NCBI GenBank assembly: GCA_009784445.1 | Contig: WRBQ01000014.1 | Location: 1-41,631 of the forward strand | DNA length: 41,631 bases | Direction: 5' to 3' | Source: Oscillospiraceae bacterium | GTDB lineage: Bacteria > Bacillota > Clostridia > Oscillospirales > Acutalibacteraceae | Part shown: in pieces, positions 1 through 8,541 of the stretch | Numbering within the stretch: position 1 is the stretch's first letter | How the letters are laid out: each line of letters opens with the position of its first letter | Notes under the pieces: generated by a model | What the model saw: only the letters and a program-made list of their open reading frames with translations | Databases searched by the model: none | What the model was told of the DNA's origin: nothing | Program-made: the position numbers and the translations under genes

Positions 1-1554
1 CCATTCCAAAGCGACAGCACCGTGAGCATCGCCATTATGCAGCTGCAAACACAGCCGCGTCAACCGCGTGAAATCAACGACCAAATTCCCGCAGGGCTGG
101 AGCAAATTACCTTGCGTGCCATGCAGAAAAACCCGGCCGATCGCTACCAAAGTGCGGCTGAAATGCTGCTTGACCTCGAAGAGTTCAAGCGCAACCCCGC
201 CGTGATGTTCGACTATGCCCCTGTGGCGCAAAGTGCCACGCGCTATATTTCGCCGGGCGAAACCCGTGCCATTACACCGCTGCGCCCTGCGGCACCGGCA
301 GCACCGGCAGCGCACACAGATGAATTCCAAGCTGCGGCCGCGCCCAAAAACCGCAACCTGCAAATTATGCTGGGCATTGTGGCTGGTGTGGTGGGTTTGC
401 TTGCCATTGTGGCTGTGATTATTTTCTTCCTTGGCCGCGACGAGCGCGTGCGCGTGCAAGACTTTGTGGGCATGAACGAAATGACCGTGCAGCAAAACGC
501 CAACTGGCGGCGTATCTATGAATTCACCATTGTGAGTGACCCGGACAGCGGCCAAGAGCCCGGCACCATCGTGCGCCAAGAGCCGGAAGCCGGTGCACGT
601 GTAGCACCCGTGAACGTGGAAGCCGACGGCGAAACGCGCCTGCGCGTGCCTGTGACATTGTTTGTGGCAGGAGACGTTGCCCGCCGCGTGCCTGATGTGC
701 GCAACTATAGCCTAGCAGATGCCGAAGCTGAACTGCGCGAACTGGGTCTGTTGCCACGCACACAACTTTACGTGACCACCCGCGTGGAAGAAGGCCACAT
801 TGTGCGCACAGATCCACGCCATGGCACCAGCGTTGACCTTGGGCAAGTGATTATGCTTTATGTTGCCATTCCACGTGAGATTGGCACGGATAATGAAGTG
901 CCGGATTTGCTGCGCTGGACCGTTGAAGAAGCGCAAGATCTGCTGGAAAGCGTGAACCTGCAACTGGGCACCGTGACCATTGAACCCAACGCGGAACAAC
1001 AAGGCCGCGTCATCGCCCAAAGCATTGACGCTGGCGAAATTGTGGCAGCCGGCACACGCGTGAATGTTGTGCTAAGTTCCGGGGTCATTCCCAGCATTAA
1101 TGTGTCTATTCCGGTGCCAAGCCGTGGCTGGGTGCTTACCCAAGGCAGGCTGACCATCTATCTGGACGGCAACCAAGTGCACAACCAAAACGTGCCGCTG
1201 AACGGCCCGCGCACCTTCCAAATTAACGGCAGCGGCGAAAGCGCACAATTGCGCGCCTACTTGGATGGCGACATTCTGTATTCCGCCACCATCAATTTCC
1301 GCGCTAATCCGCCTGTCATTGTTAGCTCCAACGAACACGGCTCCACGCCAGACCCGCAGCATCAAATTCCCAATGTGGTGGGTGACACCACCAACACCGC
1401 CGTGCAGCGCCTGCAATACTTTGGCTTTAACAACATTGTGATTGTTGATGTTCCCGGCGGCGGGGGCACAGCCGGCACGGTGGCCAGCCAAGAGCCGCGC
1501 GCCTGGCAGTGGCTAAATCTTGCAGACGAAATTGTGCTGGAGGTTTATGCATAG
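1..1554 (+). CDS. prkC: Ser/Thr protein kinase PrkC (PASTA kinase), C-terminal part
   Basis: The reading frame is open to the left edge, so the catalytic lobe lies outside the window. What remains starts with the end of the kinase domain (nt 1 to about 205; QITLRAMQKNPADRYQSAAE is the typical last kinase helix). A Pro/Ala-rich linker follows, then one membrane segment (about 358-435). Outside the membrane there are PASTA repeats at roughly 445-675, 684-870 and 891-1083, an unusual 90-residue insert (1084-1350), and a last PASTA repeat (1366-1551). The family senses muropeptides or lipid II and phosphorylates cell-wall, translation and sporulation targets. The insert between PASTA 3 and 4 is not recognised. 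The downstream gene overlaps by 8 nt, so the two are translated together. The GTG at 22 is internal and is not the start. Confidence 0.95.
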   Translation, partial: PFQSDSTVSIAIMQLQTQPRQPREINDQIPAGLEQITLRAMQKNPADRYQSAAEMLLDLEEFKRNPAVMFDYAPVAQSATRYISPGETRAITPLRPAAPAAPAAHTDEFQAAAAPKNRNLQIMLGIVAGVVGLLAIVAVIIFFLGRDERVRVQDFVGMNEMTVQQNANWRRIYEFTIVSDPDSGQEPGTIVRQEPEAGARVAPVNVEADGETRLRVPVTLFVAGDVARRVPDVRNYSLADAEAELRELGLLPRTQLYVTTRVEEGHIVRTDPRHGTSVDLGQVIMLYVAIPREIGTDNEVPDLLRWTVEEAQDLLESVNLQLGTVTIEPNAEQQGRVIAQSIDAGEIVAAGTRVNVVLSSGVIPSINVSIPVPSRGWVLTQGRLTIYLDGNQVHNQNVPLNGPRTFQINGSGESAQLRAYLDGDILYSATINFRANPPVIVSSNEHGSTPDPQHQIPNVVGDTTNTAVQRLQYFGFNNIVIVDVPGGGGTAGTVASQEPRAWQWLNLADEIVLEVYA

Positions 1555-2407
1555 AATCCACAGTATTCAAGGCAATAACTACACCGTGAGCACCGAACAG
1601 GGCATGGTGGTGTGCCGTGCACGCGGATTATTCCGCAAGCAGGGTATTACGCCGCTTGTGGGCGATTTTTGCGACATTGAGCTGCACAGCGGCGGCGAGA
1701 TTGAGGGTTATATCACTGCCATTGCGCCGCGCCAAAACGAGCTGCGCCGCCCGCCGCTCGCGAACCTGCAACAGATTTTTCTGCTGTGCAGCATGCGCCA
1801 GCCACGCCCGAACTTGCCGCTGCTGGATACCCTGATTGCCACAGCGGAGATCGCGGGCATTGCACCGGTGGTTGTGTTCACCAAAGGCGATTTGGGCGAC
1901 GCGCAGCCCTTGATGCAAATTTACGCCCGCTGTGGCTACCCCGCCTTTGCCATTGACCCCGCCAGTGAGGTGAGTGTCATCGCCGCGCTGCTTGCGGGCA
2001 AAACCAGTGCGTTTTGCGGCAACACCGGCGTGGGCAAGAGCACGCTGCTCAACCGCATTGCGCCTGAGCTAAACCTTGCCACCGGTGAGGTGAGCCAAAA
2101 GCTCGGCCGTGGGCGCCACACCACGCGCCACGTGGAGCTGTTTCCCGTTGCTGGTGGCTGGGTGGCTGACACCCCGGGGTTTGCCTTTTTTGAGGCGCTT
2201 GAATTGGACAAAGACAACGTGGCACAAGGCTTTGTGGAGTTTGCTGACTATGCTGGACAGTGTAAATTCCACGACTGCGCGCACGTGAAGGACAGCGGCT
2301 GCGCTGTGCTTGCGGCTGTGGCAACGGGGGTCATCGCGCCAAGCCGCCACGCCAGTTATGTTGCGTTGTATAACGAGCTGAAAGATAAGAAAGACTGGGA
2401 GAAATAA
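1547..2407 (+). CDS. rsgA: Ribosome small-subunit maturation GTPase RsgA
   Basis: Circularly permuted GTPase that helps late 30S assembly and checks the decoding centre. The permuted order is visible: the G4 motif TKGD (residues 112-115) comes before the P-loop GNTGVGKST (158-166) and DTPG (208-211). The C-terminal zinc site has Cys239, Cys244, His246 and Cys252. The N-terminal OB fold covers about residues 1-65. The start at ATG 1547 gives the family-typical beginning MHRIHSIQGNNY and a 286-residue protein. Its GGAGG (1539-1543) lies only 3 nt upstream, and the gene overlaps the end of prkC by 8 nt, so coupling probably matters. A prkC-rsgA pair is common in Firmicutes. Confidence 0.95.
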   Translation: MHRIHSIQGNNYTVSTEQGMVVCRARGLFRKQGITPLVGDFCDIELHSGGEIEGYITAIAPRQNELRRPPLANLQQIFLLCSMRQPRPNLPLLDTLIATAEIAGIAPVVVFTKGDLGDAQPLMQIYARCGYPAFAIDPASEVSVIAALLAGKTSAFCGNTGVGKSTLLNRIAPELNLATGEVSQKLGRGRHTTRHVELFPVAGGWVADTPGFAFFEALELDKDNVAQGFVEFADYAGQCKFHDCAHVKDSGCAVLAAVATGVIAPSRHASYVALYNELKDKKDWEK

Positions 2408-2408
2408 C

Positions 2409-2867
2409 ATGAAATGCCCCTATTGTTCCTGCGACGAAAGCAAAGTGATTGACTCACGCCCCACCGACGACAACGAGCGCATCCGCCGCCGCCGCGAATG
2501 CATCGAGTGCCGCAAGCGCTTCACCACCTACGAAATCGTGGAAACCGTGCCGCTAACCGTGGTGAAGAAAGGCGGCGCGCGCGAAAGCTTTGACCGCCAA
2601 AAGCTGTTTAACTCGCTGCGCCGTGCCTGCGACAAGCGCGCTGTTTCGCTTGATGACATTGACCGCGCGGTTGATGCCATTGAGCTTGCGCTGCAAAACT
2701 CCATGGAGCGGGAAATCCCCACCGAGCGCATTGGCCAGCTGGCCATGGATCACCTGAAAAGCCTCGATGAAGTCAGCTACATCCGCTTTGCCAGCGTTTA
2801 TCGCGAGTTCAAAGACCTGCACTCCTTCATGGAAGAGTTGGAAGTAATGCTAAAAATGAAAAAGTAA
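2409..2867 (+). CDS. nrdR: Transcriptional repressor NrdR
   Basis: ATP/dATP-sensing repressor of ribonucleotide reductase genes. The N-terminal zinc ribbon is complete (Cys3, Cys6, Cys31, Cys34), with the conserved arginine run RIRRRREC that contacts DNA. The ATP-cone domain fills residues about 48-138. At 152 residues it has the standard family length. It begins 1 nt after the rsgA stop with GGGAG upstream, so it is in the same operon. No ribonucleotide reductase gene or obvious paired NrdR box was recognised in the window, so its targets lie elsewhere. Confidence 0.97.
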   Translation: MKCPYCSCDESKVIDSRPTDDNERIRRRRECIECRKRFTTYEIVETVPLTVVKKGGARESFDRQKLFNSLRRACDKRAVSLDDIDRAVDAIELALQNSMEREIPTERIGQLAMDHLKSLDEVSYIRFASVYREFKDLHSFMEELEVMLKMKK

Positions 2868-2903
2868 GCCGCTTCGCCGCGCTCTGATCAGCAAAGGAGC
2901 AAC

Positions 2904-4064
2904 ATGAAAAAACTAAGTAAAAATAAAATCATATATTTCACCGCTGTGCTGCTGGCCTGCGTGATTTTCCTGCTGGTGGGCAACCGCATGGCTGGGGAAT
3001 GGTCACTGGGCGCATTTGCAGGCGATTACGGCGAAGTATATCAACGTGTGCGCGTGCTGCGCATCATCGACCGCACCGAAGAAGAAAGCGAATGGACTGG
3101 CGATATCCTCACGGATATCATCTTTAGTGCGGAAATCACCCACGGGCCACAGCGCGGCAGCCGCCTAGTGGGCATGCAAACGCTGTCTACCATGGACGAA
3201 ACGGGCCAGCGCGAAGTGCAAGAAGGCGACCGCGTGCTGGTGGGCTTATTACCCGGCGCGGAAGTACACTATCTGGGCAATTTTTTGCGCAGCAACACAC
3301 TGTTGATTTTTGCAGGCGTGTTCTTTTTGCTGGTGGTGCTGTTTGGCGGCATCAAGGGCTTCAACTCGCTGGTGGCGCTGGGGCTGATCGGCGCATCGAT
3401 CTTCATGATTTTCATTCCCGGGCTGTTTAGCGGCCGCAACATTTACGCGCTGACGATGATTATCGGGGTGTTTGCGATTTTGGCTACCCTTGCCATTGTG
3501 GTGGGGCCGCACAAAAAGACGCTCACGGCCATTGCGGGCTGTTTGGGCGGTGTGACCGTGGCCGCAGGGCTGATGCTGCTGATGACCCGCCTGCTGGACC
3601 TCACAGGCAACTACAGCAGCGACACCGGCATGCTGCTGAACCTGCCTGTGCAGCTTGATCTACACGGCATTGTGTTCGCCGGCGTCATTCTGGGTGCCGT
3701 TGGCGCCATCATGGACGTTGCCATGTCCATGTCCTCCTCGCTGTGGGAGCTGCGCCAGGCCGACGAGGCTGCCAACTTCAAGCAGCTATTCACCAGCGGC
3801 ATGAACATTGGCCGCGACGTGCTGGGCACCATGCTCAACACGCTTGTGCTGGCCTATGTGGGCAGCTCGCTGACGGTGATTTTGCTGCTGGTTAGCTATA
3901 GCACTTCCGCCATTGAGGTGCTGAACATGGAAATGATTGTGGTGGAAATGCTGCGCGCGCTGGTGGGCAGCTTTGGCATGCTGCTAACCATTCCGCTGAC
4001 GGCTGCCATTTGCTCGTGGTTCTACCCACTGCGCGAAGTAAAACTTCATCGTGCAAAAGACTAA
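2904..4064 (+). CDS. YibE/F-like multi-pass membrane protein
   Basis: A 386-residue integral membrane protein of the YibE/F family, whose biochemical role is not established. It has one N-terminal membrane helix (residues about 8-26), an extracytoplasmic domain of about 100 residues, then seven or so hydrophobic segments. The family signature is clear in the second half: GAVGAIMDVAMSMSSSLWEL and GRDVLGTMLNTLVLAYVG. The start at ATG 2904 has AAAGGAG 6-7 nt upstream. It follows nrdR by 36 nt and probably ends that operon, since a new promoter lies about 105 bp downstream. Function is inferred only to the level of the family. Confidence 0.85.
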   Translation: MKKLSKNKIIYFTAVLLACVIFLLVGNRMAGEWSLGAFAGDYGEVYQRVRVLRIIDRTEEESEWTGDILTDIIFSAEITHGPQRGSRLVGMQTLSTMDETGQREVQEGDRVLVGLLPGAEVHYLGNFLRSNTLLIFAGVFFLLVVLFGGIKGFNSLVALGLIGASIFMIFIPGLFSGRNIYALTMIIGVFAILATLAIVVGPHKKTLTAIAGCLGGVTVAAGLMLLMTRLLDLTGNYSSDTGMLLNLPVQLDLHGIVFAGVILGAVGAIMDVAMSMSSSLWELRQADEAANFKQLFTSGMNIGRDVLGTMLNTLVLAYVGSSLTVILLLVSYSTSAIEVLNMEMIVVEMLRALVGSFGMLLTIPLTAAICSWFYPLREVKLHRAKD

Positions 4065-4169
4065 AGCGACAAAATTCCGAAATATACCACGCTACAGCGT
4101 TGCCACGGAAAAAGTTCCCAGAGACCCACGCACAATCAAATTCTTTCCTGTTCTAGCAAGCATTTCCTA

Positions 4170-4198
4170 TTGACTTTCGCGCTTTCATGCACTATAAT
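4170..4198 (+). promoter_or_regulatory. Sigma-A promoter for the yerC operon
   Basis: TTGACT (4170-4175) and a perfect TATAAT (4193-4198) are separated by 17 bp. The expected transcription start is about 4205, leaving a 5' leader of roughly 90 nt. Nothing else was identified in the 231-bp gap after the YibE/F gene. Confidence 0.8.
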
Positions 4199-4295
4199 GC
4201 TGTTATAAGCTTGCGGCGCGGCCTAGGGGAGGCAGCACCGTTTGATGGGCTTAACAGACGTATGAAAAAGAAGTGAAACAGGAGGAGCATGAATC

Positions 4296-4640
4296 TTGAA
4301 TAACAGTATTCAAAAACTCAGCAACGATTATCTATTTCGGGCAGTGCTTTCGCTAAAAAACATGGACGAGTGCCGCGACTTTTTTGAGGACCTTTGCACC
4401 GCGCAAGAACTCAAGGCCATTTCGCAGCGCATTATCGTGGCAAAAATGCTTAGCGACAAACGTGTGTACAGCGATATTGTGAAAGAAACTTCCGCATCCA
4501 CCGCAACCATCAGCCGCGTGAACCGCAGCTTGGTGTATGGCAACGACAGCTTCCGCACCATCTTCCCGCGCCTTCCCCGCCGCTGGGACGTTGAGATGAG
4601 CGAAACCGAGTTCGAGGACAACGACATTCAGGGAGAGTAA
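4296..4640 (+). CDS. yerC: TrpR-like regulator, YerC/YecD family
   Basis: DNA-binding protein of the TrpR/YerC superfamily, 114 residues. The helix-turn-helix is in the stretch YSDIVKETSASTATISRVNR, preceded by the conserved DLCTAQELKAISQR. B. subtilis YerC has this architecture; its regulon is not firmly known. The start is TTG 4296, 8-10 nt after AGGAGGAG. An ATG at 4289 in another frame is also placed behind that site and would read only MNLE before stopping at 4303, overlapping the TTG. A continuous frame begins only at the TTG. The last base of its stop is the first base of the next ATG (TAATG). Confidence 0.88.
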   Translation: MNNSIQKLSNDYLFRAVLSLKNMDECRDFFEDLCTAQELKAISQRIIVAKMLSDKRVYSDIVKETSASTATISRVNRSLVYGNDSFRTIFPRLPRRWDVEMSETEFEDNDIQGE

Positions 4641-5356
4641 TGGGCTATCAAACTCTGGCGCGTTATTACGACGCCTTCACGCAACAGAACATGGACTACA
4701 AAAAGCGCACGGAGTTTATCTGTGCGCTGTTGTTTTCGTCTTTGTCGGCGGGCGGATTTGCATCCGCCCCTACAGATTATACTATATTAGACTTGGCATG
4801 TGGCACGGGGATTTACTCGCAGGCGTTGTTCGCGCAGGGCTATGATGTGATTGGCGTGGACGCCAGTGCCGACATGCTCAGCGTGGCACGTGAGCGCAAC
4901 CCGCAGCAACTGTTGCTGCAACAGGGGCTGGAGCAGCTTGATCTTTATGGCACAGCACAGGCCGCCGTTTGCCTGACAGACAGCCTCAACCACATCACCA
5001 ACCCCGCGCATGTGCGCAAGTTCTTCAAGCGGCTTGCGCTGTTTTTGGAACCCGGCTCGCCCTTTATCTTCGACATCAACACGCTGCACAAGCACGAACA
5101 CGTGCTGGGCAACAACACCTTTGTCTACGAGAACAACGAAGCAACACTTGTGTGGCACAACCGCTGGCTGCCCGAACAACGCATGACCGAAATCACGCTT
5201 GACTTTGGCGACGCAACCGAGCAGTTTTGCGAGCGAGTGTACAGCGTTGAGGAGCTCAGCACGTGGCTGGGCAAGGCGGGTTTCGCGGTTGAAAAAACGC
5301 TGCCCGCGCCGGGTGAGGAAGAGGAACGCATCTTCATACTTGCATTTAAACGATAA
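4640..5356 (+). CDS. Class I SAM-dependent methyltransferase
   Basis: 238 residues with a class I methyltransferase fold. Motif I ILDLACGTG is at residues 49-57, and the acidic end of strand 2 is in GVDASADML. Substrate is unknown; small-molecule methyltransferases of this sort are common in clostridia next to yerC. Translation is coupled to yerC by a TAATG junction. The oddity is at residues about 37-45 (SAGGFASAP): this stretch is encoded by a palindromic REP-like repeat (4748-4776) that also occurs at 19741-19827. The repeat seems to have inserted in the linker before motif I without breaking the frame. Confidence 0.85.
   Translation: MGYQTLARYYDAFTQQNMDYKKRTEFICALLFSSLSAGGFASAPTDYTILDLACGTGIYSQALFAQGYDVIGVDASADMLSVARERNPQQLLLQQGLEQLDLYGTAQAAVCLTDSLNHITNPAHVRKFFKRLALFLEPGSPFIFDINTLHKHEHVLGNNTFVYENNEATLVWHNRWLPEQRMTEITLDFGDATEQFCERVYSVEELSTWLGKAGFAVEKTLPAPGEEEERIFILAFKR
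4748..4776 (+). repeat. REP-like palindromic repeat inside a coding region
   Basis: GGGCGGAT (4750-4757) and ATCCGCCC (4762-4769) form a perfect 8-bp stem with a 4-nt loop, followed by CTACA. The pattern CGGGCG-N8-9-CCGCCCCTACA is shared with both halves of the element at 19741-19827. It lies in frame within the methyltransferase gene. Confidence 0.6.
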
Positions 5357-5391
5357 GTGTGCTATACTATAGGGTATAGCGCATTTTTTAT
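5340..5391 (+). promoter_or_regulatory. Hairpin with T-run overlapping a possible metG promoter
   Basis: GCTATAC (5361-5367) pairs with GTATAGC (5374-5380), followed by a T-rich tract (5384-5394). This resembles a weak, AT-rich rho-independent terminator after the methyltransferase. The same bases contain a promoter-like pair, TTGCAT (5340-5345) and TATACT (5363-5368), with a 17-bp spacer. The sequence alone does not decide whether it ends one transcript, starts the metG transcript, or does both. Confidence 0.45.
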
Positions 5392-5406
5392 TTTGAGGAG
5401 GACATC

Positions 5407-6960
5407 ATGTCAAAGCAACCGTATTACATCACCACCGCCATTCTCTATGCCACAGGCAAGCCGCACATCGGCAATTTCTATGACCAAGTGGCAGCCGACC
5501 TGCTCGCACGCTGGCGGCGAATGCGTGGCTTTGACGTGAAGTTTCTGGTGGGCACCGACGAACACGGCCAAAAGGTAGAAAATCTCGCAGCCGAAAACGG
5601 CGTGTCGCCCTTTGAGTTCACCACCGGTGTGGTCAATGTGATTAAAAACAGCTTTGCTGCACTGCAAATTAGCTATGACCAGTTTATTCGCACCACGGAT
5701 GATTACCATAAGGCCGCGGTGCAGAATATTTTCACGCAGCTGCTGGACCAAGGCGATATCTACAAAGACGAATACGAAGGCCTATACTGCACGCCCTGCG
5801 AGTCATTCTGGACGGATTCGCAGCTGCAAAGCGGCATGTGCCCCGACTGCAACCGCGCTGTGCAGCCCGCCAAAGAAGAGGCTTACAAGCTGCGGCTGAG
5901 CAAATATCAGGGCTGGCTGGAGCAACTTTACGCCGAGCAGCCGGATTTCATCGTGCCCAAAAGCCGCATGAACGAGATGCTCAACAGCTTCATCAAGCCC
6001 GGCCTGCAAGACCTGTGCATCACGCGCAGCACCATCAAATGGGGTATTCCTGTGCCAAATGACCCTGCGCATGTGCTGTATGTTTGGATTGATGCGCTGA
6101 GCAATTACATCACCGCGCTGGGCTACAACGCCGCCGAAAACAGCGAGGAATATCGCACGCGTTGGCCCGCCGACCTGCACGTGATTGGCAAAGACATCTG
6201 CCGCTTTCACACCATTATTTGGCCGATTATGCTGCATGCGCTGGGGCAACCGCTGCCCAAGCAGGTGTTTGCGCATCCATGGCTGCTGTTTGGCGCAGAC
6301 AAAATGAGTAAGTCCCGCGGGAACATGATTTACGCCGACGAACTGGCGCAACTGCTGGGCAGCGATGCCGTGCGGTATTATCTGCTTGCCGAAATGCCGC
6401 AGGCAACTGACGGCTCCATCACCCGAGAAGCTGTGGTTGAACGCTACAACGGTGACCTAGCTAACGTGCTGGGCAACCTCGTTAACCGCACACTTGCCAT
6501 GACCAATAAATATTTCGGCGGCACGGTGCCTGCCATGGGCGAGCTCACTGCGCTTGAACACGAGCTGCAAGCATTCGCCAAGCAAACCGTGGCAGACTAT
6601 GACAAGGCACTGGAAGAATTCCGCATTGCTGACGCCATGCAAGCCGCCATGGCACTGGCCAAACGCAGCAACAAATACATTGACGAAACCACGCCTTGGG
6701 CGCTTGCCAAAGATCCCGATCAGCAGGCCTATCTGGGTACCGTAATGGCGCACTTGCTGGGCTGCATTCGCGTGTTGGCAGGGCTGTTTGCGCCTGCCAT
6801 GCCGCAGGCCGCTGCTAGTATGTGTGAGCAGCTTGGCTGCGCAGCCGGCAACTGGGATGCCTTGAGCGACTTCGGCGTTGCCGCCGGCACACAAGTGACA
6901 GACACACCCAAGGCGTTGTTTGCGCGGGTGGATGCCGAGAAATTCTTAAGCGATGAGTAA
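5407..6960 (+). CDS. metG: Methionine-tRNA ligase
   Basis: Class I aminoacyl-tRNA synthetase that charges tRNA-Met. The HIGH signature is HIGN (residues 20-23) and the second signature is KMSKS (299-303). A single zinc knuckle is formed by Cys128, Cys131, Cys145 and Cys148. The anticodon-binding helical domain occupies about residues 370-510. At 517 residues it is the short form: the C-terminal OB-fold tRNA-binding domain found on many bacterial MetRS is absent. The start ATG 5407 has GAGGAGG 6 nt upstream. The end overlaps tatD by 8 nt, a metG-tatD order widespread in Firmicutes. Confidence 0.97.
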   Translation: MSKQPYYITTAILYATGKPHIGNFYDQVAADLLARWRRMRGFDVKFLVGTDEHGQKVENLAAENGVSPFEFTTGVVNVIKNSFAALQISYDQFIRTTDDYHKAAVQNIFTQLLDQGDIYKDEYEGLYCTPCESFWTDSQLQSGMCPDCNRAVQPAKEEAYKLRLSKYQGWLEQLYAEQPDFIVPKSRMNEMLNSFIKPGLQDLCITRSTIKWGIPVPNDPAHVLYVWIDALSNYITALGYNAAENSEEYRTRWPADLHVIGKDICRFHTIIWPIMLHALGQPLPKQVFAHPWLLFGADKMSKSRGNMIYADELAQLLGSDAVRYYLLAEMPQATDGSITREAVVERYNGDLANVLGNLVNRTLAMTNKYFGGTVPAMGELTALEHELQAFAKQTVADYDKALEEFRIADAMQAAMALAKRSNKYIDETTPWALAKDPDQQAYLGTVMAHLLGCIRVLAGLFAPAMPQAAASMCEQLGCAAGNWDALSDFGVAAGTQVTDTPKALFARVDAEKFLSDE

Positions 6961-7711
6961 TATATTCGATAGCCACGCACATTACACCTCCCCACGCTTT
7001 GATGCCGACCGCGCCGCTGTGCTTGCCGCGCTGCCACAACAAGGCGTGGTTGGTGTGCTATGCTGCGGCACGGATATGCAAGACAGCAAACACGCCATCA
7101 AACTTGCCGAGCAGTATGACTACATCTTCGCCGCTGCGGGCACACACCCGCATGAGGCCAAGCATGGCATTGATGGCCTGCGCGAGTTGCTGCAGCACCC
7201 CAAATGTGTGGCGGCAGGGGAGATGGGCTTGGACTATCACTATGATTTTTCGCCGCGTGATGTGCAGCAGGCTGTGTTCACCGCACAGCTGGAGCTTGCC
7301 CGCGAGCTGGACAAGCCCGTGGTCATCCACTGCCGCGAGGCTTTTGCCGACAGCCTGCGCATTTTGCGCGACTTCGCGCCGCTGCGGGGCGTGATGCATT
7401 GCTTCACCGGCAGTGTGGAGTTTATGCGCGAGGTGTTGCCGCTGGGGCTGCACATTGGCTTGGGCGGAGCGGTCACGTTCAAGAATGCCCGCAAGCCGCT
7501 TGAAGTCGCTGCCGCTGTGCCGCTTGAGCGTCTGCTGCTGGAAACCGACGCGCCTTACATGGCGCCGGTGCCGCACCGTGGCAAGCGCTGCGACAGTACG
7601 CACATTGCCGCCATTGCCGAGAAAATCGCCGCCGTGCGGGGCATGGCTGCGCAAGACTTGCTGGATGCTTGTGCCGACAATGCGAGGGGGTTGTTCTTAT
7701 GCACACCGTAA
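6953..7711 (+). CDS. tatD: TatD-family metal-dependent deoxyribonuclease
   Basis: TIM-barrel metal hydrolase of the TatD/YcfH family, 252 residues. The metal ligands are in place: His8 and His10 (DSHAH), Glu90 (GEMGLDYH), His126 (VIHCRE), His149 (MHCFTGS) and Asp199 (LETDAPY). Family members act as 3'-5' exonucleases or D-aminoacyl-tRNA-related hydrolases; the exact substrate is inferred only. The start at ATG 6953 overlaps the metG stop, and the 3' end overlaps the start of the next gene by 13 nt, so these genes form one translated string. Confidence 0.93.
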   Translation: MSNIFDSHAHYTSPRFDADRAAVLAALPQQGVVGVLCCGTDMQDSKHAIKLAEQYDYIFAAAGTHPHEAKHGIDGLRELLQHPKCVAAGEMGLDYHYDFSPRDVQQAVFTAQLELARELDKPVVIHCREAFADSLRILRDFAPLRGVMHCFTGSVEFMREVLPLGLHIGLGGAVTFKNARKPLEVAAAVPLERLLLETDAPYMAPVPHRGKRCDSTHIAAIAEKIAAVRGMAAQDLLDACADNARGLFLCTP

Positions 7712-8541
7712 CTGTTGACGAGCGCGTGGAGCTGGTGTCGCTGGTGTTTCGGCTGGCGGGACTTTTTTCAAGCACCATCCATCGCACCGAAACCCCGCAC
7801 CACGAAAAACTAGAGCTGCATTTCAAGCAGCACAAACGCCACCAGGCAATGAAGGCCGCCAAAAAATTCAAGCTATATCTTCCCCAAATACCGATTTATG
7901 CACTGCATCTGGCCAAGCATGGAGAAGATTTTGTCTTTGTTCCGAGAGCCTATATGAACCTCGCTCCGCTATATAAAGACAATTCGCTCCTTAATCCCAT
8001 CGTTGCAGCACAGTTCACGCCGCTGCTCAATGATTTTTATCAAGCAACGCAGTTTGGCGCGTTTTTTCATGCGCACAGCATATTCTATGAAAAGCAAGCA
8101 AGCGCTTTTGCAGAAAATTACTACCACCAAATTGACCTTGCATGGTTCAGTAAATACATTGACCCAACACGGCTGCGTTGTGTGTTCACTCCCTCGCTTG
8201 CCTGCGGGAATTTTGGCGTTGCGGTTGCTGAGGCATGGTACTCCGTGGTCAGCGAAGGAATGGCAACGGTACATGAAATTTGCCACCTGTTCGCCAACCC
8301 TATCGCCGAGCAATGGTATGAGCAAAATCCAGCGTTTCGCCAACTGTGTGATGAGCCGATGGCCAAATGGCTGCCCTATGAGCGTGGGGTGAGCATGGCC
8401 ACCGAGTACGTCACTCGCTCCTACGATATTTTATATCAGGTGCAGCATGGCGATGAACTTGCGACCCTGCTGCAACAAGAGCAAGCCAATGGCTTCCCGC
8501 ACATTGAGCAAGTCTATAACATGGTCAAGGAGCTGCCATGA
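7699..8541 (+). CDS. DUF4932-like zinc metallopeptidase
   Basis: A 280-residue protein whose start, TVDERVELVSLVFRLAG, and overall layout look like DUF4932 proteins. A zincin motif HEICH is at residues 192-196, inside VHEICHLFANP, and Glu-rich context follows. No signal peptide is visible, so it is likely cytoplasmic. ATG 7699 is preferred over an upstream start inside tatD because GAGGGGG lies about 10 nt before it and the family match begins there. From about 7860 onward base composition is more AT-rich than in metG or tatD, which may mark an accessory gene. Substrate unknown. The stop overlaps the next start (ATGA). Confidence 0.75.
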   Translation: MHTVTVDERVELVSLVFRLAGLFSSTIHRTETPHHEKLELHFKQHKRHQAMKAAKKFKLYLPQIPIYALHLAKHGEDFVFVPRAYMNLAPLYKDNSLLNPIVAAQFTPLLNDFYQATQFGAFFHAHSIFYEKQASAFAENYYHQIDLAWFSKYIDPTRLRCVFTPSLACGNFGVAVAEAWYSVVSEGMATVHEICHLFANPIAEQWYEQNPAFRQLCDEPMAKWLPYERGVSMATEYVTRSYDILYQVQHGDELATLLQQEQANGFPHIEQVYNMVKELP

